64,000 nt of DNA from Blasia pusilla (taxonomy: Eukaryota; Marchantiophyta; Marchantiopsida; Blasiales), in the NCBI GenBank assembly GCA_050084515.1, contig CM114274.1, positions 33,852,001 through 33,916,000 on the forward strand. Direction: 5' to 3'. This document shows positions 1 to 11,678 of this stretch, one piece after another. The first letter of the stretch is position 1; the number at the start of each line of letters is the position of its first letter. The notes beneath the pieces were generated by a model, which saw only the letters and a program-made list of their open reading frames with translations, made no database searches and was not told the origin of the DNA. A program made the translations under genes and the position numbers.

Positions 1-177
1 TTAGAGTGGAAATTAGCAAATGAGTGATGGGAGATAATATGGAGGAAAATACATCAAAAGTAGTATCACTGCATATGGGCAAATTTCATAGAATGTCCTA
101 TAGAGAAATTTTAAGATTAAAATATTTTGAACTTAAGTAGGGCTAATCATTTTCATATAAATTTTCCTACTGGGAGA

Positions 178-272
178 TCCCATTATAACCTAAGTGTGTA
201 AATACACATAGTGGGATTGAAGACTCCCATTATAACCTAAGTGTGTAAATACACATAGTGGGATTGAAGACT
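178..272. repeat. 47-bp direct tandem duplication
   Basis: Two perfect, directly adjacent copies of a 47-bp unit (178-224 and 225-271) lie end to end. Each unit contains the inverted pair tgtgta/tacaca separated by two bases, flanked by a weaker outer pair (cccatta/tagtggg), so each can fold into a hairpin. There is no spacer between the copies and no gene nearby. It is most simply a recent local duplication. Confidence 0.9.
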
Positions 273-3200
273 GCACTAATGTTACTCTTTGATGTCTCCT
301 ACTAGTAAGAACTTGTTCTATGCATTATCGATTGAGGACGCTCTTGTGATAGAGACCACCAAATTTAATTTACTAATGAGTACTTATTTCTGAACTCATG
401 CACGTATAAATGGGCGGATGAATTTGACAACACGTAATAATAATACAGATGTTTTAGTTCATGCCATGGCATTAAGGTTATGCATACCTATTTAAGTTAT
501 CAAGTGGTTTTTGCTTTATGTAGTAGTTACAAATGGACGAGTTTTCAAGTGACATTTATCATAATCAACTCTGTTGGCTGGTATTGGAGAACATGGCATA
601 GTTTAAGAGAACGGACACTCACAATTTAAGGGAAAGAACACTCACATCTAAGAGACATGGCTTCACTAAAGAGAGAGGAGTCAGATGAGGGAAGACGAGC
701 ACAATGGGAGGATAGTGGGAGATGACAGTATCTGGATGATCTAGGGAAAGTGACTTGATGGTTCACACTACTGCACAGCCAGTCCCTGGGGTATTCGCAT
801 TTGCGTGTGGTAGGGACAAGTGAGATGTCCTACACTGGCTGTGAGAGCTTAGGGTATATCACCGTGCAATAGGGACGAGGAACATGTCCTGTGTTCCATA
901 AGACGTCACCGTTCGAAGTAGCAGATTCGTGAGCGTGCTGATCACATCATCTTTTCCTTGAAGACCTTCATTTAATTCGTGTTACATTGGCATCGATTGC
1001 TGAATATATGAATTTAGGTGTGAAAATGTCCAGAGGTCTACGTATCACCATGTCTTTGAATGAACCTCGCTTCACATACCATTTTTATTGTAGGGTTCAG
1101 TGGATGGTCCGGGATTCCGCGGCATTATATCTTGCTCTGGTTTTTCGGTCGAGGTTTTGAGGTTTTTGTTCATCGGATCTACAATTGTTTCTCCAATAAA
1201 GGATCATCACATAGCCAATCCAGACATTGGGACTCCAATGGATGTATGGATCCTAGATTGAGTTCCACTCGTTCTAGATTGGTCTCACAAAACGCGGCAA
1301 AATCTACGCAAAACCTGTCCTGTTACAATAATGAAAAAATTCCTATTCGGGTTTATTCTTGACCGGGATCCAAGTTTTTTGGTCCAGATTATTTATCGTG
1401 TTTGTGTGCAGGCACGGGCCAGGAACTTTAACCAGATTTTTCCTTCAGATTTGCACCCATTCCAGCAGTAGCCTCAAGAAGTACTTCGGTTCTTTTCCCA
1501 AATATTGCCACCTCTATCATAATCAATCAGGGCCAAAATTTCATGGTTGATCATCATCAGTCAATCCATGTTGAATCGTGGAAAGGAGAAAACTTGCTAA
1601 ATGTTCACTTCCCAAGGCGTGTTTTTTAACACTTTTAATCAAGTTGAAAGTCTCCATGTGGAGCTCCACCACATGGTCACGGTACTCTAATTTATCTACG
1701 ATAGGGAAAGAGTGGCATGTACCATCATTGCTCATGCCTTGTTAGACCCACAGAGTCCAGAAGCTGCACCAGGGAACATGAATCACCAGGTCATGAGCCC
1801 AAAAAACGCACTCTAAGCTGAAGTCAAAAACTGAAGGCACACTGTGGAACAAACTGTCCTAAACAGGCGAAGTAACACCACCCATGTGCACAACAAACCT
1901 TACCGTCGGAAGTAGTCCATTACTCTTGCGCTACAAGTGATAAACCACATTGAAATACCTTCAAATTTGTCTTCCCCAGCACATTTGAGAAGTCCCACTC
2001 TCCGAGTTGAAGGACCAAAGCTTGAGCATTCCCAAAATGCCTGTGGTTGTCAGTTCTAACATAGCTAACATCTGTGATATGCACAATCCTCTCCATTATC
2101 TGCCATTCAAAAACAAGCACAGCGACACTAACTACACAAGATCCCAAGAAAAGGACTTTCCCTAACATAACAAGAAAACCATTCCCAAAACGCAAGCACC
2201 TTCATATAAAAGTCAACAGACCAGTTATACTTTATACACTGTATTCGGAAGACAATCATTGCTGCGAATAGTCCACGGATCAAGTCCTCCGGTTCCTGTC
2301 AGAGTTTACACATAGCAACAGCCCCAATCTGCATGAACCATGAGGTATGAAAGACCCAGCTACGGACTGTTACGGCAGGGGCACTTAACACTATGACGCA
2401 CATCACAGGCAATCCATAAGATAACATCACTTAACACGCACGTAACCTGAGAAAGGCTCTATGAAATAGCACCTTACAATTCCGTCAGACCAGCGCCATG
2501 AGCCCTGAACAACAGAAAAAGATCTCGGGCAGTGACTTGCCAACATTGCTTGAATCTTTAATAACCATCAGCTACTGCTTTACAAGGAGATAATGGACTC
2601 CGGTAACAGATTAAGTACATCAACTCGCAGACCATATGAAAAGGGTGTCCCTACCAAGCTACCTACGTATTGACCTTGCAGAAGCAGGACATATGTACAA
2701 CTTCGCTGATAGTATCAAACTTTATCTACAGCTATTCTGCTCGAGCGTTAAACCACTGATCCAGTTCAATGTAAGCTGCTAACCAAAACTCAACCATTGA
2801 AACCTCAAAGAGTCGAGAAAAGTCTGCTTGTAAGCAACTTCCTACAACGTCAGACAACTGAGACAGCATACTAGCAGCAATAGCAGTTCAGCTTGCAGGC
2901 AGTATGTCACAGTATTGAGACGAGACTCCATCTTTACCCCGACAAAGTGTAGAGAAATTCTTACCACCATAGTATCCCTCGCACCAAACTACAAGGCATC
3001 CAACAGTGCAGAACTTCTTTCCTGTGGAGACAGGTGGCAAGCAAGAAGCTCGACTCATGACTTTCAGTAACAAAGAGCAGTAGCATCCTCCATACTACAC
3101 TCAAGGCATGGCAATACTCCGTCAAAAGCGTGGCAGAAAGAGCGACAGGACTCACGTCGTAAGCCACTTAACCGGAAGCTGTGGGCGGGTTGGCTATTCG

Positions 3201-3287
3201 TCAACCTCTGCGGAGCACCGATTGCAAAGTTTCACCTTCACACGATAAACAGATAGCGAAAAGCATGGAGAAAAGAGAACAAATGCA
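273..3287. other. Non-coding stretch downstream of the first gene
   Basis: No reading frame here resembles a protein family, and the open stretches are short and overlap on both strands. The right part (roughly 1900-3287) lies immediately 3' of the minus-strand gene at 3288-4130 and may hold its 3' untranslated region, but I see no clear polyadenylation signal that fixes the end. The only structure I can point to is the multi-stem fold at 774-843. Confidence 0.5.
774..843 (+). other. Compact 70-nt three-way-junction fold
   Basis: The outer arms cacagccagt (774-783) and actggctgtg (834-843) are exact reverse complements. Between them lie two further hairpins: cgca/tgcg around 796-805, and gtagggaca/tgtcctac (810-818 with 826-833, one bulge). 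The segment could fold as a three-way junction. It is not a tRNA: the outer stem has 10 bp and no T-loop or anticodon arm is recognisable. It could be a small structured RNA, a MITE relic or chance. Confidence 0.45.
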
Positions 3288-4130
3288 CTAATTTTGGGCG
3301 CAAGACGCATCACCAGCACTCCTGCCCGAGCACACTTCGGCATCGTCATCGGACGCATAGTCTCCTCCGCCTTGCAGTCGCAGCCTCCGTTGTGCCTCTC
3401 TCAACTCCTGCTGGAGCAAATAGAGATTTTCCTTCAGAGACAGGTTCTCATCTTCCAACTGGGCAACATGGCTCTCGAGTTCCTCCACACGAACTTCTAA
3501 TTGCTGAGTTCCAACTACGGAAGGGCGAGGAGATGGGTACACTATCTCAAATCTGCTGAGATCATGGTCAATACGTTGCTCCAACTGCTGCACTGACTGA
3601 GCGTGAGAACCTTGTTCGGTTACGCTTTCACCTCCACAAGCAAGACCACTCTGGTCTCTCGCACTGCCGTCGAAAGACCGCAACCGGATTAAACCATTCA
3701 TTGAACCATATCCATCCACACCCCACTCCTTATTGACTTCATCCACCAGACCCTCTCTGTACCGCGGAGCAGGAGATGTAAATGGAGTCAACAGAACTGC
3801 AGGTGTCACAGGAGATACCAGAGACGCTAAACCACCAGACTTCTTCGCTCGCATAATGAAGGAAGTGGTGTTCCTGGGGGCCCGGGGGGCACGCTTCTTC
3901 GGGAAAAACCTCCTGGTCTTTAACTTGTTCTGTTGTTGTAATTCGGTGAGTCTCGGAGGTTCGTAGCCTCCGATCGAAATCGGCATCATTCCATGGTTCC
4001 ACAAACCATCATTTCTCCTGGAAAACTTCTTACGCTTCCACATATGATTTTGAGACTTCGGCTGCATGTTCTTGCCCCGAACAACCGACGACCCCATACG
4101 AGGGCCGGCTTCTTTCCCACCGTACACCAT
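3288..4130 (-). CDS. Plant-conserved protein with C-terminal coiled coil, function unknown
   Basis: An uninterrupted 280-residue frame begins at the ATG at 4128-4130. The frame stays open upstream to about 4318, but without another ATG. The N-terminal third is basic (KRKKFSRR; KTRRFFPKKRAPRAPRN). A conserved core follows (TTSFIMRAKKSGG, then SLVSP, TPAVL and EWGVDGYGSMNGLIRLR). Next comes DHDLSRFEIVYP, and then a leucine-rich heptad coiled coil with LEVRVEELESHVAQLEDEN. From memory, this order matches a family found across land plants that some annotations call PRLI-interacting-factor-like. I could not check that name, and no catalytic domain is visible. A nuclear, protein-binding role is only an inference from the basic stretch and the coiled coil. 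A GTAAGT motif at 4332-4337 (minus) could be the donor of a 5'-UTR intron, so an upstream exon is possible. Base composition and lack of damage indicate a living host gene. Confidence 0.85.
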   Translation of the reverse strand: MVYGGKEAGPRMGSSVVRGKNMQPKSQNHMWKRKKFSRRNDGLWNHGMMPISIGGYEPPRLTELQQQNKLKTRRFFPKKRAPRAPRNTTSFIMRAKKSGGLASLVSPVTPAVLLTPFTSPAPRYREGLVDEVNKEWGVDGYGSMNGLIRLRSFDGSARDQSGLACGGESVTEQGSHAQSVQQLEQRIDHDLSRFEIVYPSPRPSVVGTQQLEVRVEELESHVAQLEDENLSLKENLYLLQQELREAQRRLRLQGGGDYASDDDAEVCSGRSAGDASCAQN

Positions 4131-5799
4131 ATCACAGACTGTTCGAGGACTTTCCGCGTGCAGTCGGAGCCGACCGTATGGAAAAGGGTGACGCGTTAGG
4201 TGAATTTCGGATCCTTTAGTGATTTCTCTAGCACGATCGCGTTCGAAACCTTGACAGGCTCTACTGTGAGATTGAGTACTTCCTTTGGATGTTAACACCC
4301 GCTCGTTCCGTGACTACAAATCCCGAAATGAACTTACAACTCTGTGCTGATCGTCGCAACTACCCCTCGAAGCGATTCCAAAGAGAAGGCAAGCAGAGTG
4401 AAGTCTCTAGGTGACAGGACAGCCCTAATATACGCAAGAGGACGAACGACGGCAATCAAGCTTACTCTCCAAGTTTCGACGACGGGTAGCTTCGACTTCA
4501 AGAAAACGAGGCAGGTACAGCACAACGTTCCCGCTCCACCGCCAATATCTCCCGAGAAACTCTCCCAACAGACTAAATCCGTGACTAGTAAGAGGCGACC
4601 TCGGCAAGCTCACACTGCTCCTCTAGCGCCACGAACGAGCAACTGTGCAGGTGCGACTCGCGCCCTAATTCCAACCTCCGCCGCTCTCCACCGAAAGATA
4701 TCTTGAAGCACAAGCCAAGATGGCGATGCTGCGTCTGCACCCCCTACCGTTGAGCGGAAAAGAACTGATCAGGCTCGTGAGTTCTGGAAGAGACGTGAAC
4801 GCTCCTACCGCCCCACGTAGGCTTCCTTCACGTGGGCGGCAAGCGGTGGGCGTAGCTGATTGGTGGAAGCCTGGCCACGTAGATGGAAGCTGGTAGGGGC
4901 ATATCATGGTCATCTCATGTTGAGTCACGGTATGGCATATTCCGCATCTTATGCACTTGACACATACATCATCCAATTTGAAACCATTATAAGGCCCTTT
5001 GAGAGGGGTGGGAGAGAAAATGTTCAATAGCAACAAAATTTGTAGTTCTTATATCAATATGTAAACTACCACTCTACTCGTTTGTATATCAAATATACAT
5101 ACCAACACGAAAGAATGCACGGGGAGAGAGAATAGGATGGATCGGAAGTTTTGGAACGGAATTAGTAGTAGGCTCAGTGTTAGGGAAGCTCATTAATTAT
5201 TGAAGTTATTCAAGTTGTTATTAAAGTCACACTTATTTCATTAATATAGTTACACAAATCTTATTATATGCATCTACCGTAAGCATAAATCACACAAACC
5301 AAAGTAGCCCATCCAACCGAGAAACAAATTGAAGCATACATGTAGGGGCCTTAATAACTTAACAAAACAAATAAAGGTCATGTATGTAATATGCTCGGCC
5401 AAGAATTACCTTGCAAAAAATAGTGGACACAAATATAGTCTTATTATGCCCATGGGAGGCTTGGCTCATCACGTCTTAAACCTTTTTATGCACAAAATGT
5501 TTGGCATCCTCATAAATTGTGATTAACCGAAAAAAATTACTTCATTGTCCATTAAAAAATCTATAAATCCATTTGTGGATCAAGTCGCCGCGATCTAAGT
5601 GGCCATACATGGAATAAACCCTAAGAGGATTGGGGAACCCATAGGAAGTACAAGAATTGGAAATTATGGAATAAGAGAAAATCATAGTTGAGGGTGAAGA
5701 GAGAAAAAAATAACGCCTAACTAGCTTAAGGGAAAGCTAGGGTATTGGGACATCTCAATTAGTGAGATCCTCGTACATTCAAACTTAGTCCTTTTCATG
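4131..5799. other. Upstream region of the first gene and spacer
   Basis: 4131-5000 is richer in G+C and CpG than its surroundings and lies 5' of the minus-strand gene, so it probably contains that gene's 5' UTR and promoter. I cannot point to a convincing TATA box on that strand. 5040-5799 is AT-rich and contains no frame I recognise. Confidence 0.5.
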
Positions 5800-6450
5800 G
5801 CAAGGCCGATCTGACTCTCCTAGAAGGGCTAATCTGCATGTTCCTCCACGATTGCTTTGTCAGCGTGCGCACGTCCTCGTGATCAATTTCAATGTCATTC
5901 TTGAGGTTAAAATCTGGAGCTAAGCTCAATGGATGTGATTGATTGACTATTCATGTACAACAAGCGTTGTCCCATCGGACAATAAGATTTTGTGCTCCTC
6001 TAAGTTGCAGCTAACACGTCTTTGAAGGTAAAGATATGGCCCTTGGGATCAATGAACAAATATCCCTTAGTCGATTGTACCTTGATCTGTGCTTCTGGCG
6101 GGGTGTATTGAAAGTGGAATTGCCAATAGTAGGCTACCATCCCATCCACAATCAAGATCACTAAAGCTACTCCAACTCCCACTATGAGTACGTCCGATGT
6201 GGGGAGCCCACGTATCTTCTCTCCGCTCGCTCATCTTGAGCAACGGCTACACTTGGTACCAAAGCAGAGGTTAGGATTGTTCGCGAATTGCGATGCATTC
6301 ACCATTTTTTTGAAAGGAGGAAATATTCTACTCAAGTTTTTGTAGATGAGGATGATGTTAAGCCGGCTTGGGAGATTGCCCAAGCTCGTTGGAATCGGCC
6401 TAGCTTGATTTTTGTGCGATAGGTCAAGCACCGTCGTCCGCACATGGCTT
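5800..6450 (-). pseudogene. LRR receptor-like kinase relic
   Basis: Read on the minus strand, pieces of a plant LRR receptor kinase occur in the right order. About 6420-6231 has the last leucine-rich repeats and the usual post-LRR segment (PIPTSLGNLPS, then ASQFANNPNLC). About 6182-6000 has a hydrophobic membrane segment (GVGVALVILIVDG) followed by a juxtamembrane and early kinase stretch (LFIDPKGHIFTFKDVLAAT). Around 5960 is a piece resembling the nucleotide-binding start of the kinase (SDGTTLVV). Stops and frame changes separate the pieces, and no complete kinase domain follows. The ectodomain is also missing upstream. This is an old, truncated pseudogene. Confidence 0.65.
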
Positions 6451-6509
6451 CTCTGCACATGTGTTGATTCAAACTCGCATCTAGATCCACATGTGTGGAG
6501 AAGCCACAA

Positions 6510-7767
6510 TTACTCTAGAATTAATGTTATTCTTGGCCGCGCTGTCATATTTTTTCCTTATCGTATTCCATATGCTACGATGCGATTTAGGAAAAGTCTT
6601 GGCTGGTGGTTGGTCCTAAGTCCGAATTGTTCCCAACTCTAATTGCGCTCATAATTGTGGTTGGCTATTGTGATACGTTCCTATCCTTGTCCTTGAAGCT
6701 CGACCATGAGACTGGCCGAGCATCATGATAATTTGTGTCAATTACACAAAATGTTAATAAGACTCGGATAAATGTTTCGAATAAATGGCCTCTTCACTTG
6801 CAATTTTTAAGGAAAGCAAAACACAAGCTCAAGCGCTTTGTAATATGTCTGAAGCCTGTAACCTATTGCGGAAGTTGCGTGCCTTGATGATTAAAGAGTG
6901 ATCCTTGTACGCCAACAGTACCCCAAGATGTATCATATGTACATGGAGCTGACAAGCACTTTCATCTTTTGTCTTGGTGCCACTAAAAGTCCATCTTTTC
7001 GTGAAATATTTGTTCTTAAAGATGTTTGATTATGCTGCAAAGATCACATGCCATGTAGTGAAACACGATCCAATCATATGGTGAGTGGCAATTTCGGAGG
7101 CAGTGGACTTCCTGTAGGGTTGTCTACGATGTAATGTAATGAGAGCCAGAGAGAAGTGTATCTATCTATAGAAGATTTAATGCAAAGATGATGGTCTAGT
7201 TTGGTTTGGTCCGAATTGATTGGATTTTGTTCATTTTTGCAATGAAGTGACTCAAAAGATTATATATTGTTGTCCCTTTCAACATTCTTGGATAATTGGA
7301 ATTTGAAAGTTAAACCTAAGTAAGTATTGTGTATTTTTCCATAATGGTATGAGTCGGCTCTTTTTCTGGTGATCAAGTAGATCTTTTCCAATTCGCACAT
7401 GGATTTTAATAGATCTAAGGGGCTCATGGTACATGAGTAAAATGCTTGTATGTTTTCACACGATGCTAGTAGCATTGGGACTGTACTTAGAGCAAAATGG
7501 CATTTCCTTTGTTGGATGTAAGAGAAGTAGTGATATGAGAGTATGTAGAGAAGGAAACTCATTCAGATGTAGGGAGGATAGGTAGGAAGGAGTGATTCAT
7601 ATGTAGGGGTTAACATGGATACAAAATGGACTTAAATGCCAATATGATGTACATATTTCTGACAACCATAAAGCAAGCATGTCATACATAATGACTGGCT
7701 ATAGTTGTTTGTATTACATTATTTGCATATTGTTTGTTAGTGAAAAGGATTGTAAAGGACATGGAAA
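6510..7767. other. AT-rich spacer, nothing recognised
   Basis: No protein-family similarity, RNA gene or repeat with clear boundaries is visible. The left end of the CACTA-type element that terminates at 8173 should lie somewhere in or before this stretch, but I could not find a matching inverted CACTA terminus. Confidence 0.4.
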
Positions 7768-8173
7768 AGTCATTTTAATGACTCATAGTCATTCTTTTGT
7801 GACGCATGAAGTCATTATTTGTTACTCATAGTAGTAATTCATAGTCACTATCTATGAATTGCCTAGTTATTCTTTATGACTCCCCTAGTCACTCTTTATG
7901 ACTAGACGAGTCATTCTCTATGACTCGTCGAGTCATTTTTTATGACTTCACCTAATAAAAAAATGACTACGTGAAGTCGTAATTAGTGACTATGTAGAGT
8001 ATCAATAATGAGACTCATATATGGCTACCCTTGGTTCAATAGCAACTTATATGACTAGGAGTAATATTTTTTTTACTATAGTCTAGTTAAGTAATTATTG
8101 AGTCACACAGGCCCGGTTTGAGTAACATCCAATCATTGTTTGGAGTCATCCAGAAGGGGGTTTTGTACTAGTG
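7768..8173 (-). mobile_element. CACTA-type transposon end with subterminal repeats
   Basis: The right edge (8173 reading down) begins CACTAGTACAAAACCCCC on the minus strand, a typical CACTA (En/Spm-like) terminus. Just inside, 7768-7995 is packed with short direct and inverted copies of TATGACTC/GAGTCATA-like motifs, for example near-palindromic atgactcgtcgagtcat at 7920-7936. Arrays of short subterminal motifs are the known transposase-binding regions of CACTA elements. No transposase frame is visible between here and the RLK relic, and the other terminus was not found. It is probably a non-autonomous or deleted element. Confidence 0.55.
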
Positions 8174-8308
8174 TTCCAATGGTAACATGGATAGAACTTA
8201 TCTTCCCTATTGTAGATAATGCTACATACAATTGACCATGAGAAAATACATGAGTAGGCAAGTAAATGCCAACCTTTTGCAACGTTTGACCTTAAGACTT
8301 ATTAATAG

Positions 8309-8548
8309 TCATAGCAAAAGCTGTACGAGAAGGGATTGAAATCTACAAAAATTAGATGGCAAACCAGAATCTGATGCAATCAATGGTATACGTGGAATAA
8401 ATACTCGATCTACAATATTTTTCCTTGTGATAATTTCAGTATCTATGCAATGTTGCATGAATCCACGAATCTTCAATCTTGTCTCGTTTGCTTGTCCATC
8501 TGATCCATTCATGTTTTGAAAGAGCATCATTGGTGCACCAATTTTCAA
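8309..8548 (-). pseudogene. Helitron helicase C-terminal fragment
   Basis: This minus-strand frame contains KIGAPMMLFQNMN, NETRLKIRGF, EIITRKNIVDRVFIPRIPL and SDSGLPSNF. It corresponds to the C-terminal part of PIF1/Helitron helicases (LKVGAPVMLLRNLD...GTRL...VFIPRI.L.PSD..LPF). The hallmark VFIPRI is intact. Sequence between 8548 and 9230 should encode the middle of the helicase but is too decayed to follow. Confidence 0.8.
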
Positions 8549-9229
8549 ACACTAACGACGAGGAGGAAGTCCGAAAGGCAAGCATGTTTTCAAAAAAAAT
8601 GTTGGATAGATATGACTCATCCCCTCATTTGGAATAGAGTCGACATTTAGGTAAATATGCTCATGTACACAATATGTAATGAATTGGTAAGATCTAGTAT
8701 ATTACTATCCACCCTTGTTCCCAAAAAAAAAGCTCCCATAAGAAAAAAATTGTATATATGTTAGAAGGATTACCTCTCCAAGAAACTGAGACATAACGTT
8801 CATATTAATGGCGTCCATATCTCTATTTTGCAGAGTCAAAATTGCCGTATCTCTCAAGAAATAAATTTCATGGAATAGGTTATGAAAATTTCCATAGATC
8901 AAATTAATAAGATCATATATCTTATTACTTTTAATCGTATAAAATCTTCTCCCATATGAGGGTGCAAAGGTTCACGACCCTCTCCCACTTCCAATAACCA
9001 ATAAGAAAATCCTTGTTGTTCACTACGCAAATGACCTTCCAACCTTTGAACTCACATATTTGTTGTCAACTTCATTACCTTTACATTAGACCAAAGAGAC
9101 GATCTCTTTATGGTGGCTTGGATGATTTTTGGTTGATCTCCATGACGAACAACATGCAACACTTGACAAAATCACTACCAAATACCATAAGTTTTTCACA
9201 AAATGGTATTTTTCGTAGATCATCCGAAA

Positions 9230-9800
9230 CAAATCCCATAATATCTTTTAAAGTTCAATTCACGGCCTCAAACGCATGAAAATTAGCTATGGGGGCTTCA
9301 TTCCATATAATGAGCATCGCATCACGGATTAAGTGCGCTCCATCAGTATCGATTGATAAACTACAAACAAAAAAGGGAGTAAATTAGAATTTGCAAAACT
9401 TTGGGCAATTAAATTTGACGTATCAACATATTAAGTGGAGCTATTTGCAATCACAAATGGCGCTTACTTGCAAGTATAACTCTCATGAACATTGATGAGG
9501 ATCTTGAAGCGCGAATGAGCAATACATCCTCCATCTAACAATAAAGCATCTATTATAGATGACGCTACAACCAACGTTATTCCTCTTGCACTCCTTACTC
9601 TTGTAAGGAGAAGATTATATACAAATGTTTTTCCCGTTCCACCTAGACCATCAATGAAAAAACTTGCGGAGATGGAGGGTTCCCTATCATCCTCAATAAG
9701 TATAATAACTTTTGTTCCTCTAAATATGATTGTGAAGAAATTAAGCAATCCGAAAGTCAAATAATCTCTTTCAATGTTGGATAGAATATGACATCCCAAT
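9230..9800 (-). pseudogene. Helitron PIF1-type helicase, Walker A/B part
   Basis: 9799-9464 (minus) carries the Walker A motif in FFIDGLGGTGKTFVYNLLL, followed by TLVVASSIIDALLLDGGCIAHSRFKI, the PIF1/Helitron signature. A second piece at about 9370-9230 in another frame reads AHLIRDAMLIIWNEAP and HAFEAVNWTLKDIM. There the Walker B aspartate of the usual IIWDEAP is now asparagine. PIF1-type helicases unwind DNA 5' to 3' during rolling-circle transposition. The frame break and the D-to-N change show decay. Confidence 0.85.
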
Positions 9801-10758
9801 AAGAAGATTACAAATTCTTATTTTTGCAATGGAAACACAAAATGTTCAATATTATTAGGAAGAAAAACGAAATAATGTAAGAAGTATTAATATTGAATTC
9901 TTACGACGTCGTTCATATTAGAGATCTTCTACCAATGGACAAATTGAATCTAATAGCAAGTTGAGCATGTGTGTTGTATGCTAGAATAATTGCAAATAGG
10001 CGACGAAGTGAAGAACCTATATGTATTGTATAAGCTTCTTCAAAGCAAGAGAACACTTCCCTATCATCCTCAATAAGTCCCTGTTAGATAGCAACCTCCT
10101 TCAATGTTGGATAGAATATCCCATGAACAGTTCTTAAGCATTCGTATGTAGTTGCTCCTCAAACATGATATAGGAGTAGTCTCAACCAAAGACGTTTTGC
10201 TTCATCTATAAAGTTGTAAAATATTTTAGCTCATCCCAATAGAAATACATTATTTTAGATGATGGTAAATAAGAAAATATATATACAAAGAACTTTTGAG
10301 TATTTACTTGGATGAGTACGGCATAAGCGGCCAATGGGATTATCACAACCATTTATATTTTGTATCTTACGAATCCACGTCTTGTTACGCCAACGATAAT
10401 ATGTCGAAAAATCTATATATAGATATTATTGGGCACTAGAGTCAATTATATTAGTTGCAAACCATTTGGTCAAGTTGTCTCCTTTTTTCAGTTGCAAAAT
10501 ATGTTGAGGAGCGTCAACATCATTGAAGTATACTAATTGTTGCTCCGGAAGATGAACACCTAATCTCACAATACTTGGAAGTTCAGCATGTAGACTCAAC
10601 TTGGAGAGACACCAACATGCTTCAGAAGAAGATATATACCTGGAAAAATGAGAGTTCTAAGTATTAGAGTATGGAGAATGAAAGTAAGTTCATGAATAAA
10701 ATATTATAATATTGCATCAATTAGAAGAATCATACCTCGCATCAAGATATGATGTCGT

Positions 10759-11340
10759 CTAGTCAATAACGTCAATTGCGTTGGATGTGTCCATATCCTT
10801 TGATAACTTAAAGGACTGCATCATACCCCTTATAAACATATTTTTTAAAGTACTTTTCGTCGGAAAAAGTACATGTGATTTCCAAATTAATGTGACAATC
10901 GAAGAGGATGCATAACATAGGATTGTAAGGCACAACCCAACGATTATCGAGTGAATGTTCAGACTAAATAATCGCCCTCCCATTCTCCAATCTACAAGAA
11001 TACAATAAAGAATCATGAATACATTGTCATGAATAAAAATAAGCCATTGATATCGACTTATTATAGATAAGCCAACATAAAAGGATCCTTACCTACGATA
11101 AATCGGATAGCCATCTTCTGTCTTTATAATCCTCGTAGTAAAATCTTTAGGATAGCCTTTTGTACACTTTTTTATTTCCTTATCCATGTATGGGGAATTT
11201 GTATTCAATGGTCCACATGGCCTATGAACCATATAATTAGCAACCGTAGCATACAACCTTGGATGGATAGATTGATCAGGGATTTTGGCTGAAATAATAC
11301 GATCATAATCAGAAGTGGTTTGTGGTTTATTCTCATGATC
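10759..11340 (-). pseudogene. Helitron middle region between initiator and helicase
   Basis: Reading the minus strand in shifting frames gives DYDRIISAKIPDQ, YATVANYMVHRPCGPLNTNS, KGYPKDF and EDGYPIYRR, then DNRWVVPYNP and DCHINLEI. These match the stretch linking initiator and helicase in plant Helitrons (MVHGPCG, RYPK.F, DGYPIYRR, WVVPYNP, HINVE). Multiple frame changes are needed to follow it. 9860-10750 continues the element without a clear frame. Confidence 0.75.
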
Positions 11341-11446
11341 TAAGAGAATAAGTTATTTGCACATCTGGAAAACATCTTCTTTGGAATTCCATCACATGGA
11401 TGCATCTTACAACTCGATTCAATATCTTCTTCTTGACGATAAGTCG

Positions 11447-11673
11447 TTACACCTCCTTCTTTTTCTTCTCAAAAGCCCGCGCGACCAAATTAGGTCGCTC
11501 TATAACAATTTGGCAAGGTAATAAGGTGGATGTAATCTCCTCCCACTTTGGATTGCATGTCATGGTCAAAAAGTAGTATGGCTTTCCTAAATGTCTTACA
11601 ATTGCCATAGAATCTTGATATAATTGATGCATATGACGTGGCCCTCCAATAAAAGAAGAAGGTAATATAATGC
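11447..11673 (-). pseudogene. Helitron-like N (replication initiator) domain fragment
   Basis: The minus-strand frame contains MHQLYQDSMAIVRHLGKPYY, FLTMTCNPKWEEI and ERPNLVARAFEKK. These are the hallmark phrases of the Helitron-like N domain (QLYQDAMAI...FGKPDLFITMTCNPKW...RPDLVARVF). The fragment ends where the solo LTR starts at 11679. The initiator's HUH and catalytic tyrosine motifs are not recoverable here. Confidence 0.85.
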
Positions 11674-11678
11674 GTCTC

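Noticed and set aside
178-272. CRISPR-like direct repeats
   Set aside because: Only two units, directly adjacent with no spacers, in a plant nuclear context.
774-843. tRNA gene
   Set aside because: The outer stem is 10 bp, and there is no recognisable anticodon arm, T-loop consensus or internal promoter boxes.
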